Below are positions 1 through 11,761 of a DNA stretch of 64,000 bases, one piece after another. The notes beneath the pieces were generated by a model, which saw nothing but the letters and a program-made list of their open reading frames with translations, had not been told where the DNA came from and ran no database searches. Each line of letters opens with the position of its first letter. Position 1 is the stretch's first letter. Source of the DNA: Eledone cirrhosa (taxonomy: Eukaryota > Mollusca > Cephalopoda > Octopoda > Eledonidae); the NCBI GenBank assembly GCA_964016885.1, contig OZ024743.1:188908357-188972356 (forward strand), read 5' to 3'. Position numbers and translations under genes: made by a program.

Positions 1-99
1 CTTAACTAGTAATATCTTGTTTCTCTCCTCTCTCTCTCTATCTATCTATCTGTTGCTCTCCCTCTCCCTCTTTATATATATACATATAAATATATAGAT
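1..99. repeat. Pyrimidine-rich and TA microsatellite
   Basis: CTCTCT/TATC repeats grade into a short (TA)n run. It abuts the 5' end of the LINE copy that begins near position 100. Confidence 0.7.
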
Positions 100-1243
100 G
101 TGTGTGTAGGCACATTGAATGGTTGCTCAAACGAGGTTGTAAAGATGCTTGAACGTAAGGCAGTTGATGTCTGTTGTGTTCAAGAGACTGGGTGGAGGGG
201 TGGGCCTGCTAGATTCATTGTGGGCAGGAAACAATGCTATAAGCTTTTCTGGATGGGTTGTGATAGCGGGCTGGGTGGTGTTGGAATTATGTTAGCAGAA
301 AAATAGGCAGACAAGGTAATTGCCGTAGATAGAGTGAATGAAAGGATCATTAAAATAAGATTAGTACTAAATATGACAACTGTATCTATTATTTCTGCTT
401 ATGACCCCTATTAGGATTACCAGACGTTACTAAAGACAGGTTCTATGAGTCTCTAATGCTCACAAACTCCCAGATACCCAACAGTGACTATAGAGTTATT
501 GCTGGCGATCTTAATGGTTATGCTGGACAACATTGTGATAGCTTTGATGGTGTCCATGGAGGTTGTGGGTTTGGTACTAGAAATGAGGAAGGCTTCAGGA
601 TACTGGAATTATGTGATGCAAATAACCTGACTGTCTGCAACACAAACTTCAAAAAACGTGACAGTCATTTGATCACGTATAGATCAGGGAGCACACCAGC
701 CAGATAGATTTTATCCTTACTAGGAAAACGAGACAAAGTGTCTGTTTTTAAAACTAACTCCCTCCCTCGCAAAGAATGAGTCTCCCAACATCATTTAATA
801 GTAAGTGACCTCATAGTCAGGGCCAGACGTAATTGCTGGCAGAGGAATACCTTAAGGAGAAGATTATGGAAGTTGAAGAACCCTGCAGCCAGTAACAAAT
901 TCAAAGGCATACTACTTGATACTTTTGATAGTAAGGAAGAGTATTTAGAGTCATACAATATAGAGGAACAGTGCGAATTCCTGAAAGTTAACCTGTTGAA
1001 GGTGACTGATGAAATCTGTGGCTGGAGCAGAACTTTAGGCAGGAGGAGAGTGATATCGTGGTGGAATAGTAAGGTGGAGGAGTCTGTCAAGGGCAAAAAG
1101 TAGGCGTGGAAACATTGGCAGGACGGGGTTAGTAGAGAACACTATTGGGTAGCTAAATATACCTTGCAAAGAAGGAAGCAGAGGATAGTAAGTTCAAGCA
1201 TATTCTACAACGGGAGGACCAAAGACATGAGATATTCAGGATT

Positions 1244-2116
1244 GTGAGGCAATGTGTCAAGGAGAACTGTGATATAATCAGGGAGATGTGTGTCCATAAT
1301 GATGATGGTGTAATTGCCCTCGCTGATAGTGATAAGATAGCTTGGAAGTGTCACTACGAGAGACTACTGAATGTGGAGAATGAATGGAATAAAGATAGTC
1401 TGCCCCACATTGATCCAATAGAAGGACCAGCTGTGCAAGTTGATTGTAGTGTAGTAAGTAAGGCAATCAAAAATATGAAGACAGTCAAGGCAGCTGGGCC
1501 TTCAGGGATAGTTGCTGAAATGGTGAAGGTATCTGGAATGGTGGGACATACTATGGTCACCCGGATAGTAAACCAAGTAATAGAGAATGGGGTCATACCA
1601 AATGACTGGCGTAGCAGCAGCATCATCAGCTGTTACAAAGGCAAAGGGGACACGCTGGATAGAGGAAACTATAGAGGTATTAAATTAGTTGACCAAATCA
1701 TGAAAGTCACAGAAAGAGTTATTACTCAACTGATCAGAGACCAAATTGATCTAGATGAAATGCAATTTGAGTTTGTGCCAGGTAAAAGTACCACGGATGC
1801 TCTTTTCCTTGTACGGCAATTGCAGGAGAAGTACCTGGCTAACACTAAACCCCTCTACTTAACATTTATTGACCTGGAGAAGGCCTTTGACAGAGTCCCA
1901 GACTCCTTAATCTGGTGGGCTCTTAGAAAACTAGGAGTGGAAGAATGGCTTGTGAGAGCTATACAAGCCATGTATAGAGGAACAGTCAGAAAGGTTAGAA
2001 TTAACGAAGATTATTGTGATGAATTTAGTTTAATGGTAGAGATTCACCAGGGCTCCGTTCTTAGCCCCCGCCTGTTTATTATTGTCCTACAGGCTATATA
2101 TAACAGAGGGGTTTAA
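1244..2116 (+). pseudogene. Reverse transcriptase fragment of LINE copy A
   Basis: This is a 290-codon open stretch without a credible start of its own; it opens on GTG inside the element. Recognisable RT blocks are KAAGPSGIVAEM, NYRGIKLVDQ, FIDLEKAFDRVP (motif A with the catalytic Asp) and HQGSVLSP. The frame breaks just before motif C. The downstream text at about 2136-2160 reads LLYADLTLIAES, whereas the young copies read YADDLTLIAES. One catalytic Asp codon has been lost, so this copy could not polymerise even if the frameshifts were ignored. Confidence 0.85.
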
Positions 2117-3106
2117 GACTGGCTGCCCATGGGAACTTCTATATGCAGATCTAACTCTCATAGCTGAATCTATGGCTGATCTAGAGAGGAAGTTCCAAAC
2201 ATGGAAGCATGGCCTTGAATCAAAAGGCCCTTAGAGTCAACTTGTCTAAGATTAAGGTTCTTGTATGCAGAAAGGAGAATATGGCACAAGTACCCTCTGG
2301 GAAATGGCCATGCTCAGGTTGTAAGAGAGCAGTAGACAGAAACTCCATTCTATGTCCCAAATGCAAACTATAGTTACATAAATGATGTAATGGGATCAGC
2401 GGTAAGCTATCTAAGAACGTAGATTTTATATGTGGCCGATGCTCAGGTGCAGTAAGTAGCAAGGACCCAATGGATGATATCTCCTTCAACTGCCCAGATG
2501 GTTTTATAGAAATAGTAGACACCTTCCATTACCTGGGTGACAAAATCAGCAGTGGAGGAGGGTGGTCTGAAAGTGTAGTAGCCAGAGCTAGAACGGGATG
2601 GAAAAAGTTCAGAGAGCTAATACCACTGTTGGCCACAAGCGGTTTTTCTCTAAAAATGAATGGCAGATTGTATGATGCACATATATGAACAGCGATATTA
2701 AATGGTAGTGAGACTTGGGCATTGTGTGCTGAAGACAGGCATAGATTAGAAAGAAATGAAGCTTGCATGCTCCGAAGGATGTGTAATAGTAATGTGTGCA
2801 AAAGGCGAAGCATATAGGAACTAAGAAGGAGACTAAGCATAAAGAGGTATAAAATGTTGTGTTCTGGAGAGGAGATCGCATTGGTATGGACATGTCATGT
2901 GTATGAAGGATGACAGCTGTATAAAAAAGTGCAGGGCAATGAAAATGATGGAAGCTGCGGAGTGGATAGACCAAGAAAAACCTGGAATGAGGTGATAAAA
3001 ACTGACCTTGCTCACTTACACCTCTCTAAGACAATGACACTAGATCGAGACCTTTGGTGCCATGCAGCTGTACAGAAAACCCAACCACCATTGCATACAA
3101 ACCTAC

Positions 3107-3418
3107 AGTCAGTAGGCACCTCTTAACTCAATGTACACCCCACCCCCACACCCTACCCTACCGTTCCGTCCACTGTGTAGATGACACAACAGTCCACACT
3201 GTAAGGTGGCTCTGTAGGAGACACAGTGAAAAGGCTTCCAGTCCACACTGTAAATCTGGTTGGTGTTGGGAAGGGCATCCAGCTGTTAAAAAAAAAAACC
3301 TGCCATAGACGGTTCCGTGCAAGCGAGACATGGTCTCCTGACCACTCCTGCATCAAATGGAACAAAACCGTCTAACCCATGCTAGCGTGGAAGATGGACG
3401 TTAAATGATGATGATGAT
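3107..3418 (+). repeat. 3' tail of LINE copy A ending in (GAT)n
   Basis: The tail contains CAGTCCACACTGTAA-type units, then GGGCATCCAGCTG, then CCCATGCTAGCGTGGAAGA and a terminal GATGATGATGAT. The same modules recur at the ends of all related copies and in many solo fragments in this window. Confidence 0.85.
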
Positions 3419-4020
3419 GATATATATATATATATATATGTGTGTGTAGGTGTGTATATATCTGTAAGTACTTTGGGAGTAATAAAAGAAATCCAGCCAT
3501 TGACAACCAAACCCTAAACTGGGTTGTATGAGCAAGATGGGGTCTTCTGACATGTCTATTGTCATAATATAACAATCTATCTAGCTCATGCATACATGGA
3601 AAATAAACATTAAGCAGTGATGATGATGATACACACACACACACATATATGGATATATTTAGGGCATATGCATACACACACAAGTATACATATTCTGTAC
3701 GTTACAGGAGAATAATATAACACATGATTTATATGTCATATGACAGTAGGTTAATATGTTTAAATAGCTTTGCACGTAAATATGTATGCCCATTTCCATA
3801 TATATCTATGACTTTAAGTTTATAGAATTAGAATTATATATCTATATTGATGGCATTCAACACTTTCAAAGGAAAGAATGACAAATATCTTCCCCCATGA
3901 GGTTTCAAAAGTTCCAATGGTAAACTTTGTAATTTTGTATACAATGATTTGTATATAGAACCATGTTTGCTATGTGGATATTCAATAAACATTTAATTAT
4001 CATCATCAACATCTCAACCA
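3419..4020. other. Anonymous AT-rich DNA with short (TA)n and (GAT)n
   Basis: It holds (TA)n at 3420-3440, a second short RTE-tail relic at about 3515-3635 ending in GATGATGATGAT, and (CA)n. No gene is visible in the remainder. Confidence 0.5.
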
Positions 4021-4054
<34 letters not shown>

Positions 4055-4143
4055 GTTGTTGTTGTTGTTCTTTGAGTCTCAGTCATTGATGTTATTTAAC
4101 TGGAAAGTTTGTTGAAATGAATATCAAGCCACTACCTGCAGCC

Positions 4144-4479
4144 TCAGATATTCAGGATGTATCGAAGGGTTCTTGCTGTTCCCAGCAAGCATGCCTTTTG
4201 AAGTGTTCCAAAAAGCGGGGCTGGACTAATTTTCTTTAACCATCCTTGGAAACTCTTTGAGATAGTACCTACTGCACCTATGACAATCGGGACCACTTTA
4301 ACCTCATGGCAGTTCCAAATTCTTTTTACCTCCCACTTTAAGTCCTGGTATCGGTTAATTTTCTCCCTCTCCTTCTCTTGCACTCTCGTGTCGAATGGGC
4401 AGGCTACATCCAAAACCACCAGGTCAGGTCTATTGTGTTCCAGTTTCTTGTCCGTCTGTATCCTAAAATCCCACAGCAC
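4144..4479 (-). pseudogene. Restriction-like endonuclease domain of the RLE LINE
   Basis: The 111-codon open stretch contains HNRPDLVVLDVACPFD followed by EKINRYQDLK and VVPIVIGAVGTI. RPD with a downstream acidic residue and Lys is the pattern of the C-terminal PD-(D/E)XK-like nuclease that nicks target DNA in R2/R4-type LINEs. It is separated from the knuckle region by a stop, so it is a fragment of a dead polyprotein. Confidence 0.75.
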
Positions 4480-4494
4480 CTTCGCCTGATCGTT

Positions 4495-4803
4495 TTACAT
4501 CACCAACTCTGGCTTATGCTCATACCACTTCTCAGAATGTGGTAAATTGTTTATTTTGCATAGGTGCCAGTGGATCACCCTGCACATCACATCATGTCTC
4601 CAGCCTTTATAGTGAGTCTGGGCTAGGTGTTTACACTCGGATACAATGTGAGCCACAGTCTCCTCTCTATCTCTACAGATCCTACACAGTGGGCTAGACT
4701 CCTCCTTGTAAATATGGTGTTTCAGCCACTTCGTTTTGAGGGCCTGCTCTTGCACAGCCATTAGCATTCCTTCTGTAGCCTTTTTAAGGTCTCCTCTTCT
4801 CAA
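4495..4803 (-). pseudogene. Zinc-knuckle region of the RLE LINE
   Basis: The 102-codon stretch contains CRICRDREETVAHIVSEC (C-x2-C-x8-H-x4-C), the putative nucleic-acid-binding knuckle found between RT and the restriction-like endonuclease in this LINE type. It lies directly upstream of the endonuclease block in the same orientation. Confidence 0.75.
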
Positions 4804-5058
4804 CCAGTTCTATGTCTGTGGATCTCTAAATTCAGTTTTCTCAAAGAAATGTACTATGAAGGGATTTTTCATGAAGGCTGCTCTTTCTCCTTGTTGTTAT
4901 TTCCTCCTTGGACATCCCTGGTCTATTGTCCTCTCCTCCAGTACAATTCTGAACATTGGCTCCCTACTATCAGTCACGTATTTGTGTAGGTTGTTTTTCT
5001 CCATCTGAACACAGTCCTCTATGCTGATAAGACCTCTTCCACCTTCAGATCTCCTTAG

Positions 5059-5711
5059 TTAGAGTCTATCGACATCACTCCTCTTGTGGAACATGTTGTA
5101 GATAGTCAATAGCTTCCTAGTCTTCCTATCCATTTCTTTTTGTTCAGCAACATTCCATCTCAGAATGCCCGCACTGTACCTAATAATAGACACAGCTCGG
5201 GAATTTACTGCGCTTATGGCATTTCTGCTGTTCAGATGTGACTTCAATACGCTCCTTACTCTCCGAATGTATTCAGATCTTATCAATTCCTTCATTTTTT
5301 GTTCTTGATGTCATCAGCCTCCAGAACACCTAAATATCTGTATCCTTCTTCAGTATCAATTTCCTTTATCATCTCACCTGTTGGTACCTGGATTCTGTTG
5401 CTTCTCCTCAATTTACCCCTCTTCATCACAAGGACTCCACACTTACTAATACCAAATTGCATACATATATCATTGCTGAAAATACGGACAGTGTCAACAA
5501 GCACATCCAACTACTTCTCACTCTTCCCGAAAAGCTTAACATCGTCCATGAAGAGGAGGTGATTGATGGTAAGCTCTCCCTTTCCCAGCTTTAATCCTGC
5601 TCTCACTTTTCACAGTATAATGGTCAGGGGGATCAGGGCAAGGACAAACAACAGAGGAGACAAACTATCTCCCTGGAAGATACCGTCCGATGTTAACTCT
5701 GTTTTCCAGGA

Positions 5712-5763
<52 letters not shown>

Positions 5764-5801
5764 GGGTAGTAGATTGGCAGTATCAGTAGAACGTCTGACA
5801 A
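5059..5801 (-). pseudogene. RT C-terminal half of the RLE LINE, broken
   Basis: Three frames carry successive RT parts: FQGDSLSPLLFVLALIPL near 5640-5700, FMDDVKLFGK near 5523-5556, then GISKCGVLVMKRG and GYRYLGVLE (about 5300-5500), and a thumb-like block down to 5059. FMDD is intact, but the frame changes around it show the copy is a pseudogene. The N-terminal RT and everything upstream are absent. The asparagine run at the upstream end is only the translated (TTA)n microsatellite. Confidence 0.7.
5708..5763. repeat. (TTA)n microsatellite
   Basis: A pure trinucleotide run that marks the 5' truncation of the RLE LINE and lies next to the SINE at 5773. Confidence 0.9.
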
Positions 5802-5990
5802 TTTGCTTTGTGCTATAGAGTTGCGGCCTTTTATGTTCTGAGTTCAAATCCTGCCAAGGTTAGCTTTGCTTTTCATCCTTATGAGGTCAATAAAATAAAA
5901 TACCAGTAGCACACTTGGGTCAATTTAATCGATACTCCTCTCCCCAAAAATTGGTGGCCTTGTGCCTAAATCAAAAACCATTATTATCAT
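5773..5990 (+). mobile_element. OR-type tRNA-derived SINE, older long form
   Basis: The head has an A-box-like TGGCAGTATCAGTAGAACG and a B-box-like GAGTTCAAATCC. The body is AAGGTTAGCTTTGC, then TCAATAAAATAAAATACC. This copy has the extra block GGGTCAATTTAATCGATAC...CCAAAAATTGGTGGCC that younger copies lack, so at least two subfamilies are present. It ends in ATTATTATC/TTG repeats. Confidence 0.8.
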
Positions 5991-6790
5991 TATTGTTGTT
6001 GTTGTTTGTAGTAGTAGTCCTATCTTTATTGTGTTTTCACTGTATTACTGACTGAGGATAGCTCTGTGTACTTTGGGTATGTGCTGTATTGGTTTATGTG
6101 TTGTTAATTCCATTGAATTGAGAGTATTGTTTGTAACATGACTGCAGTGCCTCCACCAACATAATAGATCAGAGCCTAAAATGATATAAATACATACTGC
6201 AAGACCTTGTCTGATATTATTTTGATTCTGTCATTCTATTAATCTTTTTTATTCATGTATAATAACTTCTAACATGTTCCAGGTCACAAACTTTGGAGGA
6301 AAAGGATTCAGTTCATACCAGTATGGGGATTGGTACTTGTTTATATATACCCATGAAATATGCATGTCAAATTTAGAATAGCTACATCATATCGCTGCAT
6401 ATTGTAAGAAGTGACAAATAGGTTTAGTGTAAGGAATGGCATTGGGCTATAAAACATTTCCTAAAAAAGAGTGAGAATGATTATGATAATATATGTATAT
6501 ATATTGGGAGAGAGAGAAAGAAAGAGAGAGATAAGTGAAACCCAGGCCACAGTGCAAAGCAGTTTTGTGTGTGCAACAAACTTTCTCAAGGATGTAGGAA
6601 TTTTTGCATAAAAAATTTCTATACCCTTGAAAAGGCTTGATGTACACACAAGCAGAAACTTTGGTACTACGGTCAGGATTTTATGTATCTCTATACCCAC
6701 TCTGCATCTCCCCATGGATTGAGTACTCGCATGTTTATTGGTCTCCCTGGCATCAGCACCACAAACTCTCTCTCTATATATATATATATA
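5991..6790. other. Anonymous AT-rich DNA
   Basis: No gene or named repeat recognised. It contains short TTG, GAGA and (TA)n runs (5991-6010, 6508-6530, 6775-6792). Confidence 0.4.
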
Positions 6791-7312
6791 TTAGAGGAAT
6801 TGGTTGCAGTGTGCAAGAGTGAAGACTGCATTGGTATGGCCATGTGATGTGCATGACAAATGGTACTTGCATAAAGAAATGCAGAGAAACACCAGTGGCT
6901 GGAATCCATAGGGTTGTAAGGACTGACCTAAGAAAGCTAAACCTTACAACAGAAATAACTACAGACCGTGAGGATTTGTGCTACACAGTGCTGAAGAAGA
7001 GCCAACTTGCAGCTTACAATGTGACCTGACCCCCCCCTCTCCCTTCCACTAGCACAACCTAATTTTTATTCTCATCTTCATTATTTCAACCCCCACCCAC
7101 ACACACACACCTTCCTAGCAGGACCCTCTACTCATGTCAAGGGCATGACAACCTCTCCTGGGCTCTTGATGGAACATGAAACCATACATGAGCGAGACAT
7201 AGATTCCTGGCTTGCTAGGGAGATCAGTGCCTCTGCTTCAGTAAGGACTTGGTCTGTATAGACCCTTCCAAATCTTGCTAGCAGGGAAAGGGGATTTTAA
7301 AACAACAATGAT

Positions 7313-7318
<6 letters not shown>
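6791..7318 (+). mobile_element. RTE LINE 3' end, second subfamily, decayed
   Basis: The C-terminal coding block reads RLHWYGHVMCM, CIKKCRETPVAG and VVRTDLRKLNLTTE up to 7028. It is followed by a 3' tail with ATGAGCGAGACATAGATTCC and TTGCTAGCAGGGAAA, then short AT-rich DNA and (TA)n. The coding block matches the C-terminus of the young RTE copies, but the tail differs, which defines a second subfamily (also at 26270 and 52085). The 5' break is at a (TA)n run. Confidence 0.7.

Positions 7319-7345
<27 letters not shown>
7316..7345. repeat. (TA)n microsatellite
   Basis: Pure TA dinucleotide run between two LINE relics. Confidence 0.85.
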
Positions 7346-7347
<2 letters not shown>

Positions 7348-7349
7348 CA

Positions 7350-7530
7350 CGCACTCCAGGTTGGCCACTCTGGTGTTGTCTAACATGTCCATTAAAATCC
7401 TCAGCTTAGATGATGTGGTCCTTGTCATCTATCACTTGGTTGTAAAAGATCCTCATAGAAATGGACTTTTTCTTCTTTAGTCAGTCGTGCTTCTGGTGCC
7501 TAGACAGAGATAATTGTCATCATTTTATTA
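7350..7530 (-). pseudogene. LINE AP-endonuclease relic
   Basis: On the minus strand it reads, with stops, APEARLTKEEKVHFYEDLL and then a decayed segment ending near TTPEWPTW. This fits the ISVYAPQ...FYEDLL...GDFNGHVG part of RTE-like endonucleases with heavy decay. It is flanked by TA microsatellites on both sides (7316-7345 and 7536-7562). Confidence 0.45.

Positions 7531-7535
<5 letters not shown>

Positions 7536-7562
<27 letters not shown>
7536..7562. repeat. (TA)n microsatellite
   Basis: Pure TA run at the other edge of the endonuclease relic. Confidence 0.85.
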
Positions 7563-7566
<4 letters not shown>

Positions 7567-10234
7567 TCAGACTGAAATATTAAGTTGCCTCCACCCTCTC
7601 CTCAGGGAATTTAAATGTAAAAGTATGTCATTAAATACAAAGTGATTTTTTTTGCAATAAATTATCAGTTCTTCCATCCAGCTCCTTATATAATACTTTT
7701 TAGCTTATTGTGACTAAGCAGAAGAACAAGTTTTGTGATGGATAGTGTACAACCAATTGTATTCACTTTGTATATATTACCAGTATATACTGTACATATT
7801 CAATCACCATCAAAAGACAAAGTCAACATCACATGAAAATTAAACTAAAGTCTGGAAGATGTATATGTTGTTCTATCATTATTTTAGTGAGACCACTAGG
7901 ACAGCAAGTAAATTCAATCATATAGACGTATGAAACTAAATACCATAAAACATATTGTCTGGTATTACATCTTTTCAGTATACATGGCTGAAGATTTCAA
8001 ATGGAAATTTTAACTGTTGTTAATACTATTGGTTTTACAGCTTTTAGGAGGTGAAAACAAATGGCAGGAATTGGTTTTTCCTTGATCTAATCTCAAAAGA
8101 GGGAGAAGGATCACAACACTATAATTTGTTAAAGTATTTGCATTTTAACAGTGTTCTCAATGCTAATCTCAGTAAATTGTACTTCCGAACATTGCACATG
8201 ACGATGGCAAATTAGAATTGACGATTGTGTATTAAGTTTTGTTGCTATGGACACAAATATATCACATGGGAATAGTATAGAAAACAGCTGGTGGATAGTT
8301 AGTTTAGTATTGCATTCATTTATCCAATTGTGAGTCGATCATGGAAATATGCCAGATCTGTAAATAATCAGTCACCTTATTTTTATGTGTGAATATGTGA
8401 GATGTATCATAAATTAAAGTAAATGAGCTTATGCAAAGGTCATGACCCCGTTAAAAGGAAATGGATACTATACATCCATGTTTTGAAATTGATTTACAGG
8501 CTTTGTTTCCAAGAATAAACCATTACTCTAACATTTTTGTGTGAACATCAGGTCAATGTATTCGGACAATAGGCCATTGTCATCGTCATCCTTATCACCA
8601 CCACTACCAGCATCATCATAATTATTGTTTAACATCCACTTTCTCTGCTAGCAAGTGTTGGACACATGTTAACTTGTAAAATATTATTGCTACTTATCTT
8701 ACAAATTTTGTTTAGATGGAAATCAAAATTAACTTTGGTTGAATTTGAACTCAGAACAGAGAAATAAGAAAAGATTCTGTAGATGATGCGCCAAACATGA
8801 CATTACATATAGAATACTCAGAATACTAATATCATTCATCTTACCAATCCTGCTTGTGTATGGTGGTTCCTAAAGTGGCTTGAACTAAAAAACCTAAAAT
8901 GCTGAACAAAGTAGAATAAGGCATCCAGTTTTAACATTGTTTATCACCTTCTATGAAAATTGTTTTCATCTTAAAGTCAATTTGACTTGAATGTATACAA
9001 TAAACCTGTAATTCTTGATAGGGTTGCTGTGCTTTTGAACATTTTCAAAACCTAGAGGTGCCCGTCTCTTCTCCAGTTATGAACGAAGTAGATTTCGTCT
9101 AGAAAAGGAGAGAGAGAGAGGAAGAATCAACCCCAGCACTGGACTAATAATGTTTTATCAACCTTGAAAGCAAGAAAGGCAAAGTTGACATTGGTGCATT
9201 TTGAATCCAGAATGCAGACACCTGGAATGAAAACTGCAAAGTATTCCATCTAACATTCTAATTACCCTGCCAATTCATCACCTCAATTTGACAACATATG
9301 GCCAATTGTGTAAAGAAGGGAGAACAGTTAATATAAAACTAGATGTAATTTTGTCAAGTGTTGGTGGATTTAAACAAATCAAGTCAACTCTGATGTTACT
9401 TGAAATCAGAACAAGCAATGTAGAAGGCTAAATGCTTCAGGACATTTAGTTATACACTCTTCTATTTTGGATACCTCCACAACCAGTCCACTATGAATAT
9501 TAATTTAACAAAATTGAATTTTCCATATTTCTTTTTAAGATCATTTGTAACTCTCTTTAAATCTATGAAAAAAAAATCTAAATTTCCCTTTTCTTATCAT
9601 TGGTAAAAAGCAGAGAACAATTGATGAAAGTGATAATGAAAGAAATTTCTATGAAACAACAAAAGACCTTTGACTAATAATCACTATTACAGTTTGAAAA
9701 TTAATAACCTTTGCTATATGAGATGTACACAAGCAGCCAATATCTGAATGCAGTTAATTTCACCAAAATTCAAACACAAGCCATAATATTAACAATAAAT
9801 GCTTTCTCACTTCTCTTTGAGTTTTGTTGCAAACAAATTGGAAAAAATTCTTTTATATTTTAATTAACGGGAAATTATTCCTATCAGAGCTGCATCATTG
9901 AAATCAATATTTAAACAAATAATTAGATTCGTTCTAGAATTTTATACAGACTGTATATACTACCAAATGTCAGATATTTTCTGTTTTTCATTCAATCTTC
10001 CTACCTATTTATCTGCCGATTCAAATATCCATACAGATGTAAACATACACATATGCATGCATACACATTTGAATAGGCTGTTTTGCCTGTTACTAGCATA
10101 AAGATGCCATACAAACATTTAAAATTTTGTGAGATGACATCTGGTCTATTTTTTCGAGATGTTGCTCTGCAGTGTAGTATTGGAGCATGAATTTTCTTTG
10201 CCTAACTAATAATAAATGTTCTTATCATTTTTTT
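7563..10234. other. AT-rich DNA with fossil SINEs, no gene
   Basis: No coding sequence is convincing. I see probable fossil OR-type SINEs in minus orientation at about 8700-8840 (B-box-like GAGTTCAAATTC) and 9110-9285 (A-box-like TGGCAGGGTAATTAGAATG, then GGTTGATAAAACA). There is an RTE-tail scrap at about 8605-8660 (minus). The rest holds nothing recognisable. Confidence 0.45.
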
Positions 10235-10440
10235 GTTCTAGTACAGTGAATTGGCATTATCAGTAGAGCATCAGACATCATACTTTACAGCACAGAGTTT
10301 TGGCCCTTTACGTTCTTAGTTCAAATTCCGCCAAAGTTAACTTTGCCTTTCATCCTTACAGGGTTGATAAAATAAAGTACTAGTAATGCATTGGGTAATT
10401 GCTGGCCTTGTGTCAAATTAGAAACAATTATTTCTTGTTC
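10235..10440 (+). mobile_element. OR-type tRNA-derived SINE
   Basis: The head ATTGGCATTATCAGTAGAGC, B box TTAGTTCAAATTCCGCC, body AGTTAACTTTGCCTTTCATC and end GGTAATTGCTGGCCTTGTG are all in order. About one base in eight departs from the younger copies, so it is moderately old. It ends near AATTATTTC. Confidence 0.8.
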
Positions 10441-10819
10441 ACAGATATGTATGTATGCATATGTATGTATGTATAATGATATAAGATATTAGTCAGTTAA
10501 GGCTATGGTGGAAGACACTTGCCTATTGTGATGTGCAATGGAATTGAAATTTAAACCACAGAGTAGCAAATCATATTTCTTAACCACAGAGCTATGTCTT
10601 GTGGTGCAATAATAAATGGTATCAGAGGAATTGCATCCTGAAACACACACATAAAATTTTAAAAGAAATTATATATATATATAATTTCTTTATATATTAT
10701 AATATCTTATATCATTATACATCTGTTTTCATGCAGGCATGGATAGGATGAGTTGTCACAGTCCATAGACATATCTGGAACTATGTCACATTTGTACCTT
10801 CTATATTTTATGAGGGTTT

Positions 10820-11170
10820 CTATGACTCCATGCTCTTCCTAACAACAACCACTTTACAAAGTGTACCGAGTGTATCATATCTTAGCATCTGTATTAGAAA
10901 AGTTATAGTGTCTTCAATAAGGCTAAAAAGTCCCTTCTACCCTACATTGTTTCTGTCTAACTACCAATCATTTTACAGAGTGTACTAAGTGCCACTAGAG
11001 AAGTTGTTATATCCTCAACAGAACTAATGAGTCCTCACTACTGTATGTTGCCTTCATATGATCATCAACCATTTTACTTTGTGTACTGAGTACATTTTAT
11101 CATGACACCAACACTATAAAGTTTGTTTTGACCACTGCAATGCTAAAGAGACCTCTTGACTCCATAAAAT
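10820..11170 (-). repeat. Degenerate tandem of RTE-tail-like units
   Basis: Three diverged units each contain a core similar to ACCACTTTACAAAGTGTACC followed by ACCAGTATTAGAGAAGTT-like text and a TCCTCAACA-like block. They are the reverse complement of the CACACTGTAAAGTGGTTG tail module seen at 53360-53640. Confidence 0.45.
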
Positions 11171-11760
11171 CTCCATTCTTCAAGGCAAGCATTACTGAGA
11201 ATGTGCTTTGAAGGTGGGTGGTGATAAAAATTTGAAAGAGGTGAGATTATGATTTACGTGTGAAGGTAGGAAACAGTGGGATTTTTGGAAGGACAGTTAA
11301 ATTTGTGGGTAGGGTTGAATAGAGTGCTTGAATAGGGATACTGCATGAGACACATTGCAGGATACGAAATAAGTGATGGGTTAGTAGGAGGGAGGAGCAG
11401 AATTGTGGAAAGAAAGTTGTGCAGAGTGCTTGAATAGAGACATAGCATGAACCACATTGCAGGATATCAAACGTGTGATGGGTTAGAAGGAAGAAGAAGC
11501 AGAATGGTGGGTGACAAAAGTGTTGAATAGGAAAGACACATGTGCATGGTAACAAGGATATGTCATGGTCAAAGAGAGATGAAAGGTTTCATAAGAGAAA
11601 ACCATGATAGATGTCAACTGAGATGAGTGTGATAGTGATGGTATTGAATATGAATATGAGTAATGCATATCAGAAATTATGGAAGATGTTGATGCCAACA
11701 AAATCTAATGTCAAGGTTGGGTTAATGGTGAGAGAGAGATAAAGATATATATATATATAT
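11171..11760. other. Anonymous DNA with an internal duplication
   Basis: Two related segments at about 11325-11380 and 11430-11485 share GAGTGCTTGAATAG, then CACATTGCAGGATA and GTGATGGGTTAG, about 108 bases apart. They form a tandem duplication of unknown origin. A (TA)n run ends the stretch. Confidence 0.5.
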
Positions 11761-11761
11761 A

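Larger units (their letters stand above)
100..3418 (+). mobile_element. RTE-type LINE copy A, near full length but decayed
   Basis: A non-LTR retrotransposon copy whose pieces fall in several frames. From 100 it reads an AP-type endonuclease N-terminus (VGTLNGCSNEVV, then CCVQET with the catalytic Glu). Near 495-700 it continues with GDLNGYAG and the VHGG...EEGFRILE block typical of RTE/BovB-like endonucleases. The reverse transcriptase lies at about 1440-2200, the zinc-finger region at about 2310-2450, and the C-terminal block at about 2480-3090. The 3' tail follows and ends in (GAT)n at 3418. Stops and frameshifts are frequent, so the copy is old and inactive. It is the only copy in the window that still has the endonuclease N-terminus, and it shows the full domain order. 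It is 5' truncated or starts very close to the natural 5' end. Confidence 0.9.
4021..5763 (-). mobile_element. R4/Dong-like LINE with restriction-like endonuclease, 5' truncated
   Basis: Read on the minus strand, the element starts inside the RT and runs to a tail ending in (AAC)n(AAT)n, seen on the plus strand as the TTA/TTG repeats at 4021-4069. In order the pieces are FQGDSLSPLLF (RT), FMDDVKLFGK (RT motif C, about 5523-5556), GYRYLGV, a C-x2-C-x8-H-x4-C knuckle (CRICRDREETVAHIVSEC) and a restriction-like endonuclease block with RPDLVVLDVACP. This domain order is that of RLE-bearing LINEs; the R4/Dong label is tentative. Frameshifts and stops separate the pieces. The 5' break lies exactly at a (TTA)n run at 5708-5763. 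Confidence 0.8.

Noticed and set aside
100..700. Host craniofacial development protein 2-like gene
   Set aside because: Such annotations usually reflect RTE/BovB endonuclease domains. Here the stretch continues into RT and a LINE tail.
4021..4069. Shared tail between the RLE LINE and the OR-type SINE
   Set aside because: Both end in AAT/AAC-type repeats, but I could not find similarity upstream of the simple repeat, so the LINE partner of the OR-type SINE stays undetermined.
5610..5801. Poly-Asn protein on the minus strand
   Set aside because: The Asn run is the (TTA)n microsatellite. Only the GDSLSPLLF part belongs to the LINE.
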